Shown one piece after another: positions 23,323-32,933 of a stretch of 40,050 nucleotides of DNA. Source of the DNA: Hemicentrotus pulcherrimus (taxonomy: Eukaryota; Echinodermata; Echinoidea; Camarodonta; Strongylocentrotidae). The notes beneath the pieces were generated by a model. It was not told the origin of the DNA. It did not search any database and saw nothing but the letters and a program-made list of their open reading frames with translations. The stretch is taken from assembly GCA_003118195.1 (NCBI GenBank), contig BEXV01000347.1, positions 226,030 to 266,079 on the forward strand, written 5' to 3'. Position 1 is the first letter of the stretch; each line of letters begins with the position of its first letter. The translations under genes and the position numbers were made by a program.

Positions 23323-24784
23323 GTACCCTTATATTCCAAATATCCACGTCTGTATCAGCTATCATGGAAACAAATAAAATGCTTTCTAGCCGTTGTAACC
23401 CTCCTTTACTCATCATTTTATCTAGCCAAGAAGATCAGCAACATAGTATAGTCTTTATTAATTGCTTGCTAAGATACATCATCTCTGAAAGCCAAGAAGG
23501 CATTGCACATTTAAAAAATACGCTATTTATGCCCTTTTGGCTCCCATTAGATGATATCAATTGGAAAGTTCAGAAATGGTCCTAAGTTGCAAGAACACCA
23601 TAAATTGTTGCCTCACTTCAGTTTCTTAAATTTGGGGAATGATTTAAATGACAGAGTTCAACTTCTAAGTAAAGGATACTTTCTAAATACATATCTGCTG
23701 TAAATATAACTCAAAACCCAGAAGCAAAATCTCCCTCTCTGACTTTCTTTAAAGTTATAAAGCTTCAATGCTAAAGTAAAACAGATGCTACTGTAAAATC
23801 CTATCGATATTTTAGATAGTTAAAGCCATTTTGAATTTGAAAGTTTGGCAGCACATTGTATCCTAACAAATTTCAAATTTCAATCACTGTTTATCCTTTG
23901 CCTTATAAATTTGAGCGCATTTTTGTGACCAAATTTCTGAAAGTTTCATACTGGATGATATGGTATAATGGTATTTGCAGTGGTGTTAATCTATATATCA
24001 TCACAAGGTGATGGGCATTCATCTTTTTTCTCAGAGGAATAGACCTCCACGTCTATGTTTATTTCTTGTGTGACTGATATATTTTCCTTTGGCCGTAATG
24101 TTTCATATTTCATGAAATGTCTTTTTGATATACTAATAATAGTTTCCTTGCATGATTTATTATTCCTCGGGAATGGTTTGTTTGTTGGTGTATATTGTCT
24201 TTTTGTCTAGTATAATAACTTGCAGACATATTCGGTTTACAGAACTACTAACCTTACATCATATTTGATTTCTTTATTTATTGCAGATGTATGCATTAGT
24301 ACTTAATTATTTATGCATGTTCATATGCATGGACTGAATGTTGATTGGTATATCATGCATGTTGTATTCAATCTTGGTATGAGGGTGTGATGCATTTGCA
24401 TGATTGAATACCGGTACATCATTAAAAAAAATATTATTCCCTTGTTTATCCTTACTATTTCATAATTTATTGCACTGTGTATATTTCACTACGAACAAAA
24501 TACCATGATGATATGATATGAAGAAATTCATTAGAGGGAAATGTACTTGCACATATAAGGTTGCTTCTTATTGATTGGATTGACATATTGAAACCGAGGA
24601 TTTAAATCTTTGGATTCATGTCATTGTTCAAACACTTGCTGGCAGAAAGGTTGTTATTCATTCATTGTCATTAAACTTGGTAGCAGAAACAAAAAATGAC
24701 TTAAAAATAAATAAATCTTGTTTTCATTGTAACTCTGCTCATTTTCGTCCTATGTTTCTCCCACCACCCACTTTCATTGGCTAG
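23323..24784 (+). other. Intron, 1.46 kb
   Basis: AT-rich intron ending in a CATTGGCTAG acceptor. Holds a hairpin built from AGCCAAGAAGGCAT (23490-23503) and ATGCCCTTTTGGCT (23529-23542). The open frame that runs on from the exon at 23221 to about 23585 is intron read-through. Confidence 0.65.
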
Positions 24785-25180
24785 GAGTTCCGCCGCCTTC
24801 TGTGATGGATATCCCCACCAACAACAACAACCTACGCAAAGATGAAGATGAATTCTGGCCACCGCCTCCCCCTCCTGATGAAAGTAAGGAATGGGGCCCC
24901 CCTCCACCCCCTCCGCCTAAGCCTAAGCCCAAGCACAGGTCCGTGGCAGCACCCATGCCCAAGCCACAGGCGGCTGAGGCACCGCCAGTAATACCTCCAC
25001 CTCCTCTATCGCCACCTCCGCCTCCTCTATCGCCACCTCCGCCTCCTCTTTCACCGCGGCAACAGAGTCGTCCAGAAGTTCCCAACCGCAAGGTTATTCC
25101 CCCGCCGCGAAAATTCGGTTTCAAGCCATTCAAACAGTATTCTCCTGAAGAGGAGAACGAAGAAAAGCCTTCTCAAGCTG
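24785..25180 (+). CDS. Exon: polyproline-rich region with EVH1-like WPPPPPP ligand
   Basis: The acceptor CATTGGCTAG and donor AAGCTG/GTATGA frame 396 bases, phase 1 to 1, encoding 132 residues. In order: VPPPSVMDIPTNNNNLRKDE, then DEFWPPPPPPDESKEWG, PPPPPPPKPKPKHR, a PKPQAAE hinge, three PPPPPLSP repeats, a basic RKVIPPPRKFGFKPF segment and an acidic EEENEEKPSQ end. WPPPPPP with acidic flanks fits an Ena/VASP EVH1 ligand; the PPPPPLSP repeats fit profilin or SH3 binding. Three copies of a 21-base DNA unit (25000-25055) underlie the PPPPPLS repeat. GC content is far above the introns. No folded domain. Confidence 0.87.
25000..25055. repeat. 21-bp in-frame tandem repeat in exon
   Basis: CCTCCTCTATCGCCACCTCCG occurs at 25000-25020 and exactly again at 25021-25041, followed by a partial variant copy to 25055. 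Each unit adds seven residues, PLSPPPP in register, so copy-number change would lengthen the proline tract without shifting frame. Confidence 0.92.
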
Positions 25181-27590
25181 GTATGATACGTATTCAATGT
25201 TCTGATATGAGATGAAAATCCTCATCCTCCCAAACCCTCCTGCCGTTGGTTGGTTGCCTGCCTGCCTGCCGTGATAATCCTCCTCCTCCATACCCCCTCC
25301 TCCATACCCCCTCAACTCCATCCTCCAAACAAAGCATGGCGAACGTACGTACGCAATTGATTCATGCATGGCCGTCGATATCTCGCTCTCATTCTAATGC
25401 AATCCAAATGAACATATGCTATATATATAGTCAGGTTGTATTAACAGTCAAATTATCTTTCATAGAAGTAGAACAAAAATTAGCTATTTTATGACAGGGG
25501 AGGGAGAGACAATCAAATGGATCAAAACATTCAGGGGTAAAGGAAACTGAGAAAATACACATTCTTATGACTATTGATAATCATGCATATTCATACATAA
25601 TTATTGATTTTCATAATGTGTTTATTCACTGAACAATCCTGTAACTAAATATTATCCAGCATACTTCGCCAATTATTTTTGTTCATTAATTAATTCCCTT
25701 CAAATTGTTTCAAAAAGGGCACAAAGTTATTAAGTTAATAATTTCTACTCTGCAAAAAGAAATATGCTTATTGTTAAATCAGTTTATGTGTAACAGGAAC
25801 TTCCTGAAAACCACCATTTTAAGTAAAAATTGAAATCAGTTGATAAGGTTTTCTAATTTGTTTAATTTCAAATTATTTTCTTTCTAAAAGTGACACATTT
25901 AGATTATAGGAAAGAGCAACAGATGCCAATTTGAATGATTGACTGGTTGTAGATGGAAAACATAAAAATATTGTCTTTGTTATGTCAGACTGGAGTGAAA
26001 TCTTCTATTGATTCTATGAATTACAACAGACTACTGTTAGCTAAGATGGGATAGAACCCACTCTGCAAAACACATTTGAATATCAAATAAATCAGCTGGT
26101 ACATGTATTGGAAACTATTTCATGTAATTCCAAATTTGATGCATGTTTCACACATCGATCATATATATTCCCTGAACATGATATTTTCAATCCAAGGCTT
26201 CTCTCATTTTTTTGAAGATTGCCGAGATTCATATTCAGAATTTAAAGTTTTTTTTTAACTACACAACTATCCTCAGTAACACAGTATTATCAACCATGCA
26301 TATTTATAGTACTTCACCATTCTTTCACATCTATAACCAGATACATGAGCATTTTTTTGTTTACATTCTTCTGCATGTCTGGTATCAGATATTTATTCAC
26401 ATACAAGTACATATATTCATTTGTGGAGAAAGTCATTGTGGTGTCACATTGTTATATCATCAAATAGGTTATCTTATGGTGTTGATAAGGACTTACTATG
26501 CCTCCCAGTTCCTTATAATTTTCACTTCGTGTGTATTTGTATGTTTGCACTTCAAATATAAAAAACAAAACATTTAAATTGAATAAGAAGCTTTTACATG
26601 CAGGGGGTGAGTGCATTTGCCTTTGTAGTGGATACAAACTAAAACAAGAGAAATTACATATATTTATTTATTGGCGACTGATAAATGATAACAATAATCT
26701 TTTAAAATCCACTCCAACTTTTATTAAGTTAAAGCAAAAACAGAAATTCTTTTTGCCCAATTGATCGTGAGCCCGGCAGCCACTGAGCAGCGCCAGATCG
26801 ACGTTGCTCTATCCCTTATTGTTGAAGGCCAAACAAGGTAGCAGCAACTCCCGTCTTTTAACTTCTGTTGGTATGACGCGGCCGGGGTTTCGAACCCACG
26901 ACCTCCTGGTTGTGAGGCGGATTTGATTCATTCCCATAGTCTTTGTACATGAAAGACCCTGTCCCTGTGGTTAATGGGAGTTAATGGGTTAATGTGATTC
27001 TAGTACCTGTGAGATAACACCTGGACAGTTTGAAGTGAGCACCATTGAATTCATATTCTTGTTACCTGCCTTACCCAAAATCAGCACAATTATTTTTTTG
27101 AAGGCATGAGCTGTTAGTACAGACTAATAGGACCTCAATTCCATGGCTTCAAATATTATGATTCTCTTTAGAGAAATTTTGTCCTTCAAAAATGCCTGCA
27201 TCAGATGAGAATGAAGGATATTGGTTAAATTATTGCAATTCATTTTTAATTGTTAACATATTTTTGTTCTACAGTGCAAATATGCATGTTTGAAGTTATA
27301 TGAAATGACCAAAGACTGTGCATGCATGCAGACTAAAATGCACTTTGGTCCCAGTGCATATGATTTTGTGTATGGCTGGTATAGAGAAATTAGGTCTTTG
27401 TGAATCCAATTGCATATTTCATCTGTAATAAGCCAAAAGGTCAATAGCTTTTCTATCCTGAGTGATGGGACTAATGTCCTTTTGACTTTCAACAGATGAT
27501 TTCTAATCCGCTTTCTTAATCCACTGTAACATTTTTTTATAGAACATTTTTAATGATTTTTGTTCTGGTAATTACACTTTCGCTTTCAAG
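25181..27590 (+). other. Intron, 2.4 kb
   Basis: Starts with CT-rich low-complexity sequence, including three GCCT units near 25255 and two CTCCTCCATACCCC units near 25285-25313. It becomes AT-rich and contains a minus-strand SINE (26770-26932). The ORF at 26212-26577 has no protein-like character. Confidence 0.65.
26770..26932 (-). mobile_element. tRNA-derived SINE fragment, minus strand
   Basis: Read on the minus strand, CCTCACAACC (an anticodon-like loop) is followed by AGGAGGTCGTGGGTTCGAAA, a perfect pol III B-box with tRNA-like T-arm (plus-strand GGTTTCGAACCC at 26886-26897). A unique body and then AT-rich sequence come next. The A-box side is missing, so the 5' end is truncated or decayed. 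Its GC-rich body (GCGGCCGGGG) stands out from the intron. It differs in body sequence from the SINE at 20441, so they are probably different families. Confidence 0.8.
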
Positions 27591-27787
27591 GCATATGGCC
27601 GCCCTCCGAAGGTGGCACGTCGGTAGACCGAGTTCCAGATCAGATGGCCCCGCCTCCGCCCCTGAGGAAGGATGAAGGCATTGCTCCTGTCTGGACACCA
27701 GGTGGTGGCCCACCAGTCAAGAAAGAATTCAAGCCGGTCAAACTTGACCTCTCCAACAGGCCTAAGATCAGCTCTGTCAATCCTCCG
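27591..27787 (+). CDS. Exon: Trp/Pro motifs and basic KKEFKPVKLD core
   Basis: The acceptor TTCGCTTTCAAG and donor CCTCCG/GTAGGA frame 197 bases, phase 1 to phase 0. It encodes IWPPSEGGTSVD, MAPPPPLRKDEGIAP, VWTPGGGPPVKKEFKPVKLD and LSNRPKISSVNPP. The VWTP-gap-KEFKPVKLD segment is less low-complexity than its neighbours and looks like a conserved short linear module. I cannot name its partner. Another frame is closed by a stop early in the exon, so the chosen frame is the only one compatible with both neighbours. Confidence 0.83.
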
Positions 27788-28668
27788 GTAGGAGTTGGAT
27801 ATATAAAAAATATAAAAAATTGAAAAAATGGAAAGAAAAAAAAACAATGAAAAAAAAAATGCATGTTTTTTATTGAACGGTGTACATGTACCAGATCATG
27901 TTTAAAAGAGAGGTAACTTTTTGAGAGGCCAATTTTCACAGAAGACTACTTCCTTTTTCAAAGATATTGCAGGGTCTGAAAATGTTATTGATAAATCAAT
28001 GCTCTTATTAGTAATAATGTATCATCTACAAATTTTCAAGATTTTGGATAACAAGAACTACTCTTAGAAACATTAGAACCATTTTCGAGAAATTGAATAA
28101 TAGCAATTGAATAAAAATATTTCAATCGCGCCTAAGGCCATTCCATGGTAGCTGCAACCATGAAAATCACAGAATATTTAGTTCTGTTCTGATATATAAT
28201 GTTCAAATGGGAATAAAAAAATGGTCAAATGTAGTCAAGAAACATTGCTTTAAAGCTAAAGTAATATCAGTCTTGAGAGGGAGCTAAACAACATAAAGAG
28301 TTTAATATTTACAATTTCATCACTTTAGACTCGATTTCAGACGTGAAAAGGATCAATGAAAATTGTAAAAATCACATAAAACTTCCAATATGTTCATTTG
28401 AACAAAATTCATGATCCCATACCAAAATTTTGTATTAACTTTTAGGACCTAAAATTATACGGCGTGGTACACCAATTGAAATATCTCAAGTAATAGATTT
28501 TACTTTAATGATATGTAGAAAATGTTAATTGTTTCTTTTTGCTGCTGTCTTGTGAGTTTTAGATTGGTAATCAAAGGATTTTAGGCCTAGTCTGCAAAGT
28601 TTTAGTTAACAAGAGGGTTTCAGGTTCATCTTCCAGCTCTATTATCTGTGTTTTCTTCTCTCACACAG
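27788..28668 (+). other. Intron, 881 bases
   Basis: AT-rich intron with a GTAGGA donor and a TTCTCTCACACAG acceptor. An ATATAAAAAATATAAAAAAT tract lies just after the donor. No other feature. Confidence 0.7.
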
Positions 28669-29056
28669 ACCTACTCATCACCTGCTGCTCATACATGGAG
28701 CCCTTCCAATCAAGGGGTTACCTCCCCTCACCCTATCACCCCTCAATCCAATCAACCAAAGTACGTACAACCCATGGCTGTAGACACTCTCCCAGACCCT
28801 TCCCACATACTCTCCCCTAGTTATGTTTCACCCCGCTCACCAAGCCAACAACCCCACCCCCCTCCACCACCTCAGTTTGCTGGGGAGGGGCCTGCCTCTC
28901 CCCGCCCTCCAGTCTCAAGAGCCGTGCCTGTGAGCCCCGCTGGGGCAGTGCCTTATCAACCAGGAGGGCCAGTGCCGGTTGAAGGAATGTCCAATGGGTA
29001 TGGCTTTCTACCAGCCAGTGCTGTGTTGTCTGGATCGCCAGGTACTATTCAATCAG
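28669..29056 (+). CDS. Exon: large disordered Pro/Ser linker
   Basis: The acceptor TTCTTCTCTCACACAG and donor TCAG/GTGAGC frame 388 bases, phase 0 to 1. It encodes about 129 residues: TYSSPAAHTWSPSNQG, multiple SPH/TPQ/SPS sites, PHPPPPPQFAGEGPASP, PGGPVPVEGMSNGYG and SGSPGTIQSG. It is highly coding-like (GC-rich, no stop) but has no folded domain. The many SP sites suggest regulation by phosphorylation (inference). It lies between the KEFKPVKLD exon and the SoHo exons and probably acts as a flexible spacer. Confidence 0.87.
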
Positions 29057-29256
29057 GTGAGCTCGCTCCCTCCTTAAGTGCACAGTAGTTTGATACTTTT
29101 CTTTATATTAATAAAATGCTGGTGGAAGGTATGTCTGGGAATGCCTACCAGACAGCTGTTCAACCTTTTTTTTAACAGTTGGCTGCTTTGCATTGAAAGT
29201 TAAAAGAGCATGACGAATTGGACTGGAAAGGAGAATAGAGAAATGGAGGAGGATAT

Positions 29257-29395
29257 GGGGGTGTTCACAAAGCCTTTTTCAACGACAAATGACAAAAATC
29301 AGTGACAAATGTGCTGATAACCAATCAGAAGCAAGGATTTCAGTAGCTTATAAGAGAAACTGTCATTTGTCACTGATTTTTGTGAAACACACCCC
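29257..29395. mobile_element. Short TIR element, about 140 bp
   Basis: The left side has GGGGTGTTCACAAA followed by ATGACAAAAATCAGTGACAA; the right side has TTGTCACTGATTTTTGTGAA and ACACACCCC. The arms are inverted, with an insertion in the left arm. ATCAGTGACAAATG pairs with CATTTGTCACTGAT exactly. No ORF. Fits a MITE of unknown superfamily. Confidence 0.75.
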
Positions 29396-29813
29396 AGATT
29401 TCAAATCAGAGAAAGGGATGGAGAAAAAGAAAAATGATTGGAGAAGTTAAAAGAACAAACTAGAAAAAAAGGACAAAGGACTGTTGCATATAAATAGATA
29501 AATAGCAGAAAACATTGATAATGCAAAAGTAGCTTTTAAAGGGAAAACAAAGGTTTATAATTTGAATTATATGTAAAGGTACTAATAAAATGCATAGACA
29601 GACGCATAGTATTATTTGAACAGATACATGTGGTATAAGTAACACTTGAATACTTTCAAATATGTGGCCTTTAGATCAAGTAACTCTTTATAAATATACA
29701 TGTAGGTGCAGGAATAAAAATATGAAAACCTATTGAATTGGGTGACATTCAATGTACATTATTTATAAGAGTAAAAATTGAAGATATACCTGTATATAGG
29801 GACAATTTCTGTG

Positions 29814-29823
29814 NNNNNNNNNN
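29814..29823. other. Assembly gap
   Basis: Ten Ns within the intron; true length unknown. Confidence 0.99.
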
Positions 29824-30620
29824 GGGGTAATATTCGTTACAAATTATTCACAAATGTCAGAATCTTAAATTAAAACAAAAATGGCATGATTTCATTGTGT
29901 GTTGCATGGGAAAGTTTATGTTATTCACTGGATTGCTATCATGCGTAAGTCATGCATTCAAAGTTGGTCTATAGGTTATTATTGAAATAGAAAAGAAGTC
30001 AAGACCATGAAATAGCATTGTTATGGGACAAAAACACTGTTAAACTGTTTCTAAATCTCAAAAAGAATGCGAAGTGAATCCCCTGTGAATATATTTTCAA
30101 TCATCATACAAGGTGTGTGCTACTGAAACTAGATGTATTGATTATTAGATGAAATTGTCAAATTGCAGTAATTACAAAAATAATGATTTGGAGAGCATTT
30201 CTAATTAAAAAGGCATGCAATAAAACACACAATATTGTAGTTGTAACATTGATGGAAAGCAATGCATTTCAGATATAGATTAACTTTAGATTGCATATTC
30301 GTAGATGATAATTTGCATAGATGTACATGTATGACTTCTTTCTACTTGCCTGAACTTACTTGTAAATACATTTCATACTTAAATATGTTATTATTTGTTG
30401 GTTAAATTTTTAATAATCCTGTATATTTAATCCAGTACATTTGATGATATATTAATATTTACTCCTAATAATTCAATCCTTCTTCCATCTTTCTCATTTG
30501 TGCATCTCTAATTTACCTTCATTTACATCAACAACTTTCATTTGCCAATTATAACCAACTTGATACCGGTAATGGTTGCCTGTGGGGGTGTAGATTTGTT
30601 GACATGGGGTCAACAGCCAG

Positions 30621-30668
30621 GCCCCGCCCGGCCTACGTCGACCAATGACAATTCTACGATCATCCTTG
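30621..30668 (+). CDS. Putative 48-base microexon
   Basis: CAACAGCCAG as acceptor and ATCCTTG/GTGAGA as donor frame 48 bases, phase 1 to 1, encoding about 16 residues, GPARPTSTNDNSTIIL. It is GC-rich compared with the intron and its donor is good, but the pyrimidine tract upstream is poor and there are alternative AGs (30616). Using the AG at 30616 would break phase with the preceding exon; the AG at 30620 keeps it. The gene remains in frame without this exon, so it may be optional or absent. Confidence 0.5.
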
Positions 30669-30895
30669 GTGAGACGTTGAATGTTGAAATATCTGTCTGT
30701 TCATGTGGAATTAAAGAAGAAAAAGATTAGCAAAGCTTTAAGCAGAGCAATTTCCGCCACTTTTGTTTTCATATTTGTTATTACAACTTTCCACTGAAAT
30801 TACAAACATATAGTTTCATTTGTTGCTGCACATGTAGGAAAGTTTGAAAAATAGTGTTTGTAGATAGAAAAAGAAAGTTTTTGTAGACTGTAGAC

Positions 30896-31129
30896 ATTGG
30901 CCCGGATTCACAAAGGAGGTTTAACTTAACCCATGGTCTAACCCCTCACTTACATAACCCATGGTTTAAAGATTAGCGCAAAATAAGCATACCTTGCCTT
31001 GCGCGTGTCTAAATATTGGACCTCTGACTGTGTCATGTTTATTTTGTGCTAAATTTAGACCATGGGTTATGCAAATGAAAATTTAAACTATGGGATAAAT
31101 TCAAACCTCCTTTGTGAATTTAGGCCAAT
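30896..31129. mobile_element. MITE with 27-bp terminal inverted repeats
   Basis: The left end ATTGGCCCGGATTCACAAAG plus GAGGTTT is matched by the right end AAACCTCCTTTGTGAATTTAGGCCAAT read inverted, with three mismatches in 27. Further in, CCATGGTCTAA and CCCATGGTTTAAA pair with TTTAGACCATGGG and TTTAAACTATGGG, so the element is a near-complete foldback. There is no ORF. A classic non-autonomous DNA transposon; superfamily unassigned. Confidence 0.9.
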
Positions 31130-31254
31130 ATGTTTGATTGAGATTTTTTGTCCATGTTCATGTTATTTTAGAAATGTTCATATTTCCTAAATAAGGGTTT
31201 TTACCTGTCATTTTCTGTGTGTAGCTAGAGGCCTTATAGTAACTCCCAAAAATG

Positions 31255-31680
31255 TAAGCAGGGGCCCATTGCATTTGTGCCCCTAATAGAGTGGTGAAGT
31301 GTGACGTCATCCAAAATCTATTTTTTAGAATTTCTCAATTTTTTTTTCATATTCTGAAAGAACATCAAAAATGATGCCCAGTTATGACCATCTGAATGAA
31401 TATATGTCCTATGGGAACTCAGTGTTACATGTATATGCTCTATCTCCTAACCATTAGGAGCCAGAGCATATAACACTGAGTTCCTATGGGGAGTATATTT
31501 ATTCAGATGGTCATATCTCAGCCAATATTTAACATACTCAATTTGTTTTTGACATTTGGACATTATTTTTGATGTTCTTTCGGAAAATGAAGACAAAATT
31601 GAGAAATTCTAAAAATAGATTTTTTATGACGTCACAGCTTCTGTACTCTATACATGTAAGTTAGTGTGGAGCCCTGCTTA
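31255..31680. mobile_element. 426-bp foldback MITE
   Basis: Two arms of roughly 180-200 bases are inverted copies. TGACGTCAT and AAAATCTATTTTTTAGAATT on the left mirror AATTCTAAAAATAGATTTTT and ATGACGTCAC on the right, and CCATCTGAATGAATATAT mirrors ATATTTATTCAGATGG. The loop is near 31444. Outer ends AGCAGGG and CCCTGCT are each flanked by TA, consistent with a TA target-site duplication as in Tc1/mariner-like MITEs (inference). No ORF. Transcribed within the intron it would form a long RNA hairpin. Confidence 0.9.
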
Positions 31681-32105
31681 TAAAGCAGTGTCAATACACC
31701 TCATCAAAATATGTGCACAGAATGCTGGCAATTTGATTGTGTGTATTACTCTACTACAACACTATATAACCAAGTTGTCTCAGAACTTTCCTGTTTGAAT
31801 ATTGAATATAATTTCCCCCAAACACCCCCCCCCCCTTTGATATGTCAATGGTTTCTTTGATGTGGTGTACATTATTTCTACCATTGTTATCTATCCAACC
31901 TCAAGTTTTGGTTGCATTAAAGAAATAACTTCTACCGGTAATCAGTTCATTTCTAAACCACTCATCTCCCCCATTTCTTTAACAATCATAAGAATGAAAT
32001 TACATCTTCATGAATGTCATAAGAATATTAACACATCAAGAACAGTCATTCCATGTTTCCCCATTTCATTCAACTTATATTAGAAGGAATTCTGATTATG
32101 CCTGC

Positions 32106-32185
32106 TTAACCCTTTGGCTACGGGAGCCGAGTGCTCACTGTGTTAACTCTATGGGAATGAGTGAATTCAGTAGTCAACGGGTTAA
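32106..32185. mobile_element. Tiny TIR element, about 80 bp
   Basis: TTAACCCTTTGGCTAC at the left and GTAGTCAACGGGTTAA at the right are inverted with three mismatches in 16, bracketing a GC-richer interior. TTAA at both ends could be part of the inverted repeat or of a duplicated target. Confidence 0.6.
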
Positions 32186-32742
32186 TCTATGCCCCTCCAT
32201 TCACATGCATGTTCATAAAATTGTTAAAGATTCATTATCATACATATCATACTACCTTGCATGCTAGTTGATCCATGTTCACCATGTCTTGAAAATTTAT
32301 TAGATTGCAATACTCACAATTTACAAAAACAAGTTTTCTTATCCATTTTAAAGAATATGAGCTTGAAATTATAAAGGTGTCAGTTGAATATCAAGAAATG
32401 AGAAAGAATTGTTTAAAAAGAAGTAACAGAACTTAGCAAGATGAAATGTGAAATATACATTGTCTAAAAATGATTGAAAAATAAATGTTTATCATCCAAA
32501 TTTATTTAAGACTACCGGTATGCAGAAAAAGCATTCAAGATTTCCGTAAAATTGTGCTTCATATATATCTTCATTTGTTTTTTAGTGAAACACTAGATGC
32601 ATCTTGAAGCAGATGTTATTATGTTCATCATCTAGCAATTTTGTTTCATAGCTTTTACATGTATGTTTACTTGTGTGAAGCTTGTACATAATCAGTGTTG
32701 CAATATGTTTTTCTAAACATAAAACATTTCCTCCATTTACAG

Positions 32743-32933
32743 ATCCATCAAACCTTCCTCCTGGTGCACTGTTCCAGAAACAGACAATAGAGGGCGATGT
32801 TGTGCACACAGATACTTTCTACCCAGTACAAGGTGTGACAAGAAAAACCTCGACTGTGGTGAAACACGAAGCACCAAACTACGACGGTATCGGCCCAAGA
32901 GACAAAGATGGATTACCGCTTGGTCTGAGACAG
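32743..32933 (+). CDS. Exon: N-terminal part of SoHo domain
   Basis: The acceptor TCCATTTACAG and donor AGACAG/GTTTGT frame 191 bases, phase 1 to 0, encoding about 64 residues. It starts DPSNLPPGALFQKQTIEGD, continues VVHTDTFYPVQGVTRKTSTV and ends PNYDGIGPRDKDGLPLGLRQ. The YDGIGPxDxxGxPxGLR element followed, in the next exon, by WYKxMF is the hallmark of the sorbin homology (SoHo) domain of CAP/ponsin, ArgBP2 and vinexin, which in vertebrates binds flotillin and targets the protein to membrane and adhesion sites. A retrotransposon fragment begins 17 bases past the donor. Assignment is strong because motif order and exon junction agree. Confidence 0.9.

Larger units (their letters stand above)
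29057..30620 (+). other. Intron, 1.56 kb
   Basis: Contains a short TIR element (29257-29395), a 10-base assembly gap (29814-29823) and otherwise plain AT-rich sequence. Confidence 0.7.
30669..32742 (+). other. Intron, 2.1 kb, rich in MITEs
   Basis: Carries two adjacent TIR/foldback elements (30896-31129 and 31255-31680), a poly-C tract near 31827 and a small TIR element (32106-32185). No coding sequence recognised. Confidence 0.75.

Noticed and set aside
24774..25133. Antisense Gly-rich ORF
   Set aside because: Shadow of the polyproline exon on the plus strand, whose splice sites and phase fit the gene.
26212..26577. 121-codon plus-strand ORF
   Set aside because: AT-rich, aromatic and hydrophobic by composition only; no splice-phase link and no recognisable domain.
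28648..28668. Start codon-like GTG upstream of the 28669 exon
   Set aside because: It lies in the pyrimidine tract before a good CACACAG acceptor and is intronic.
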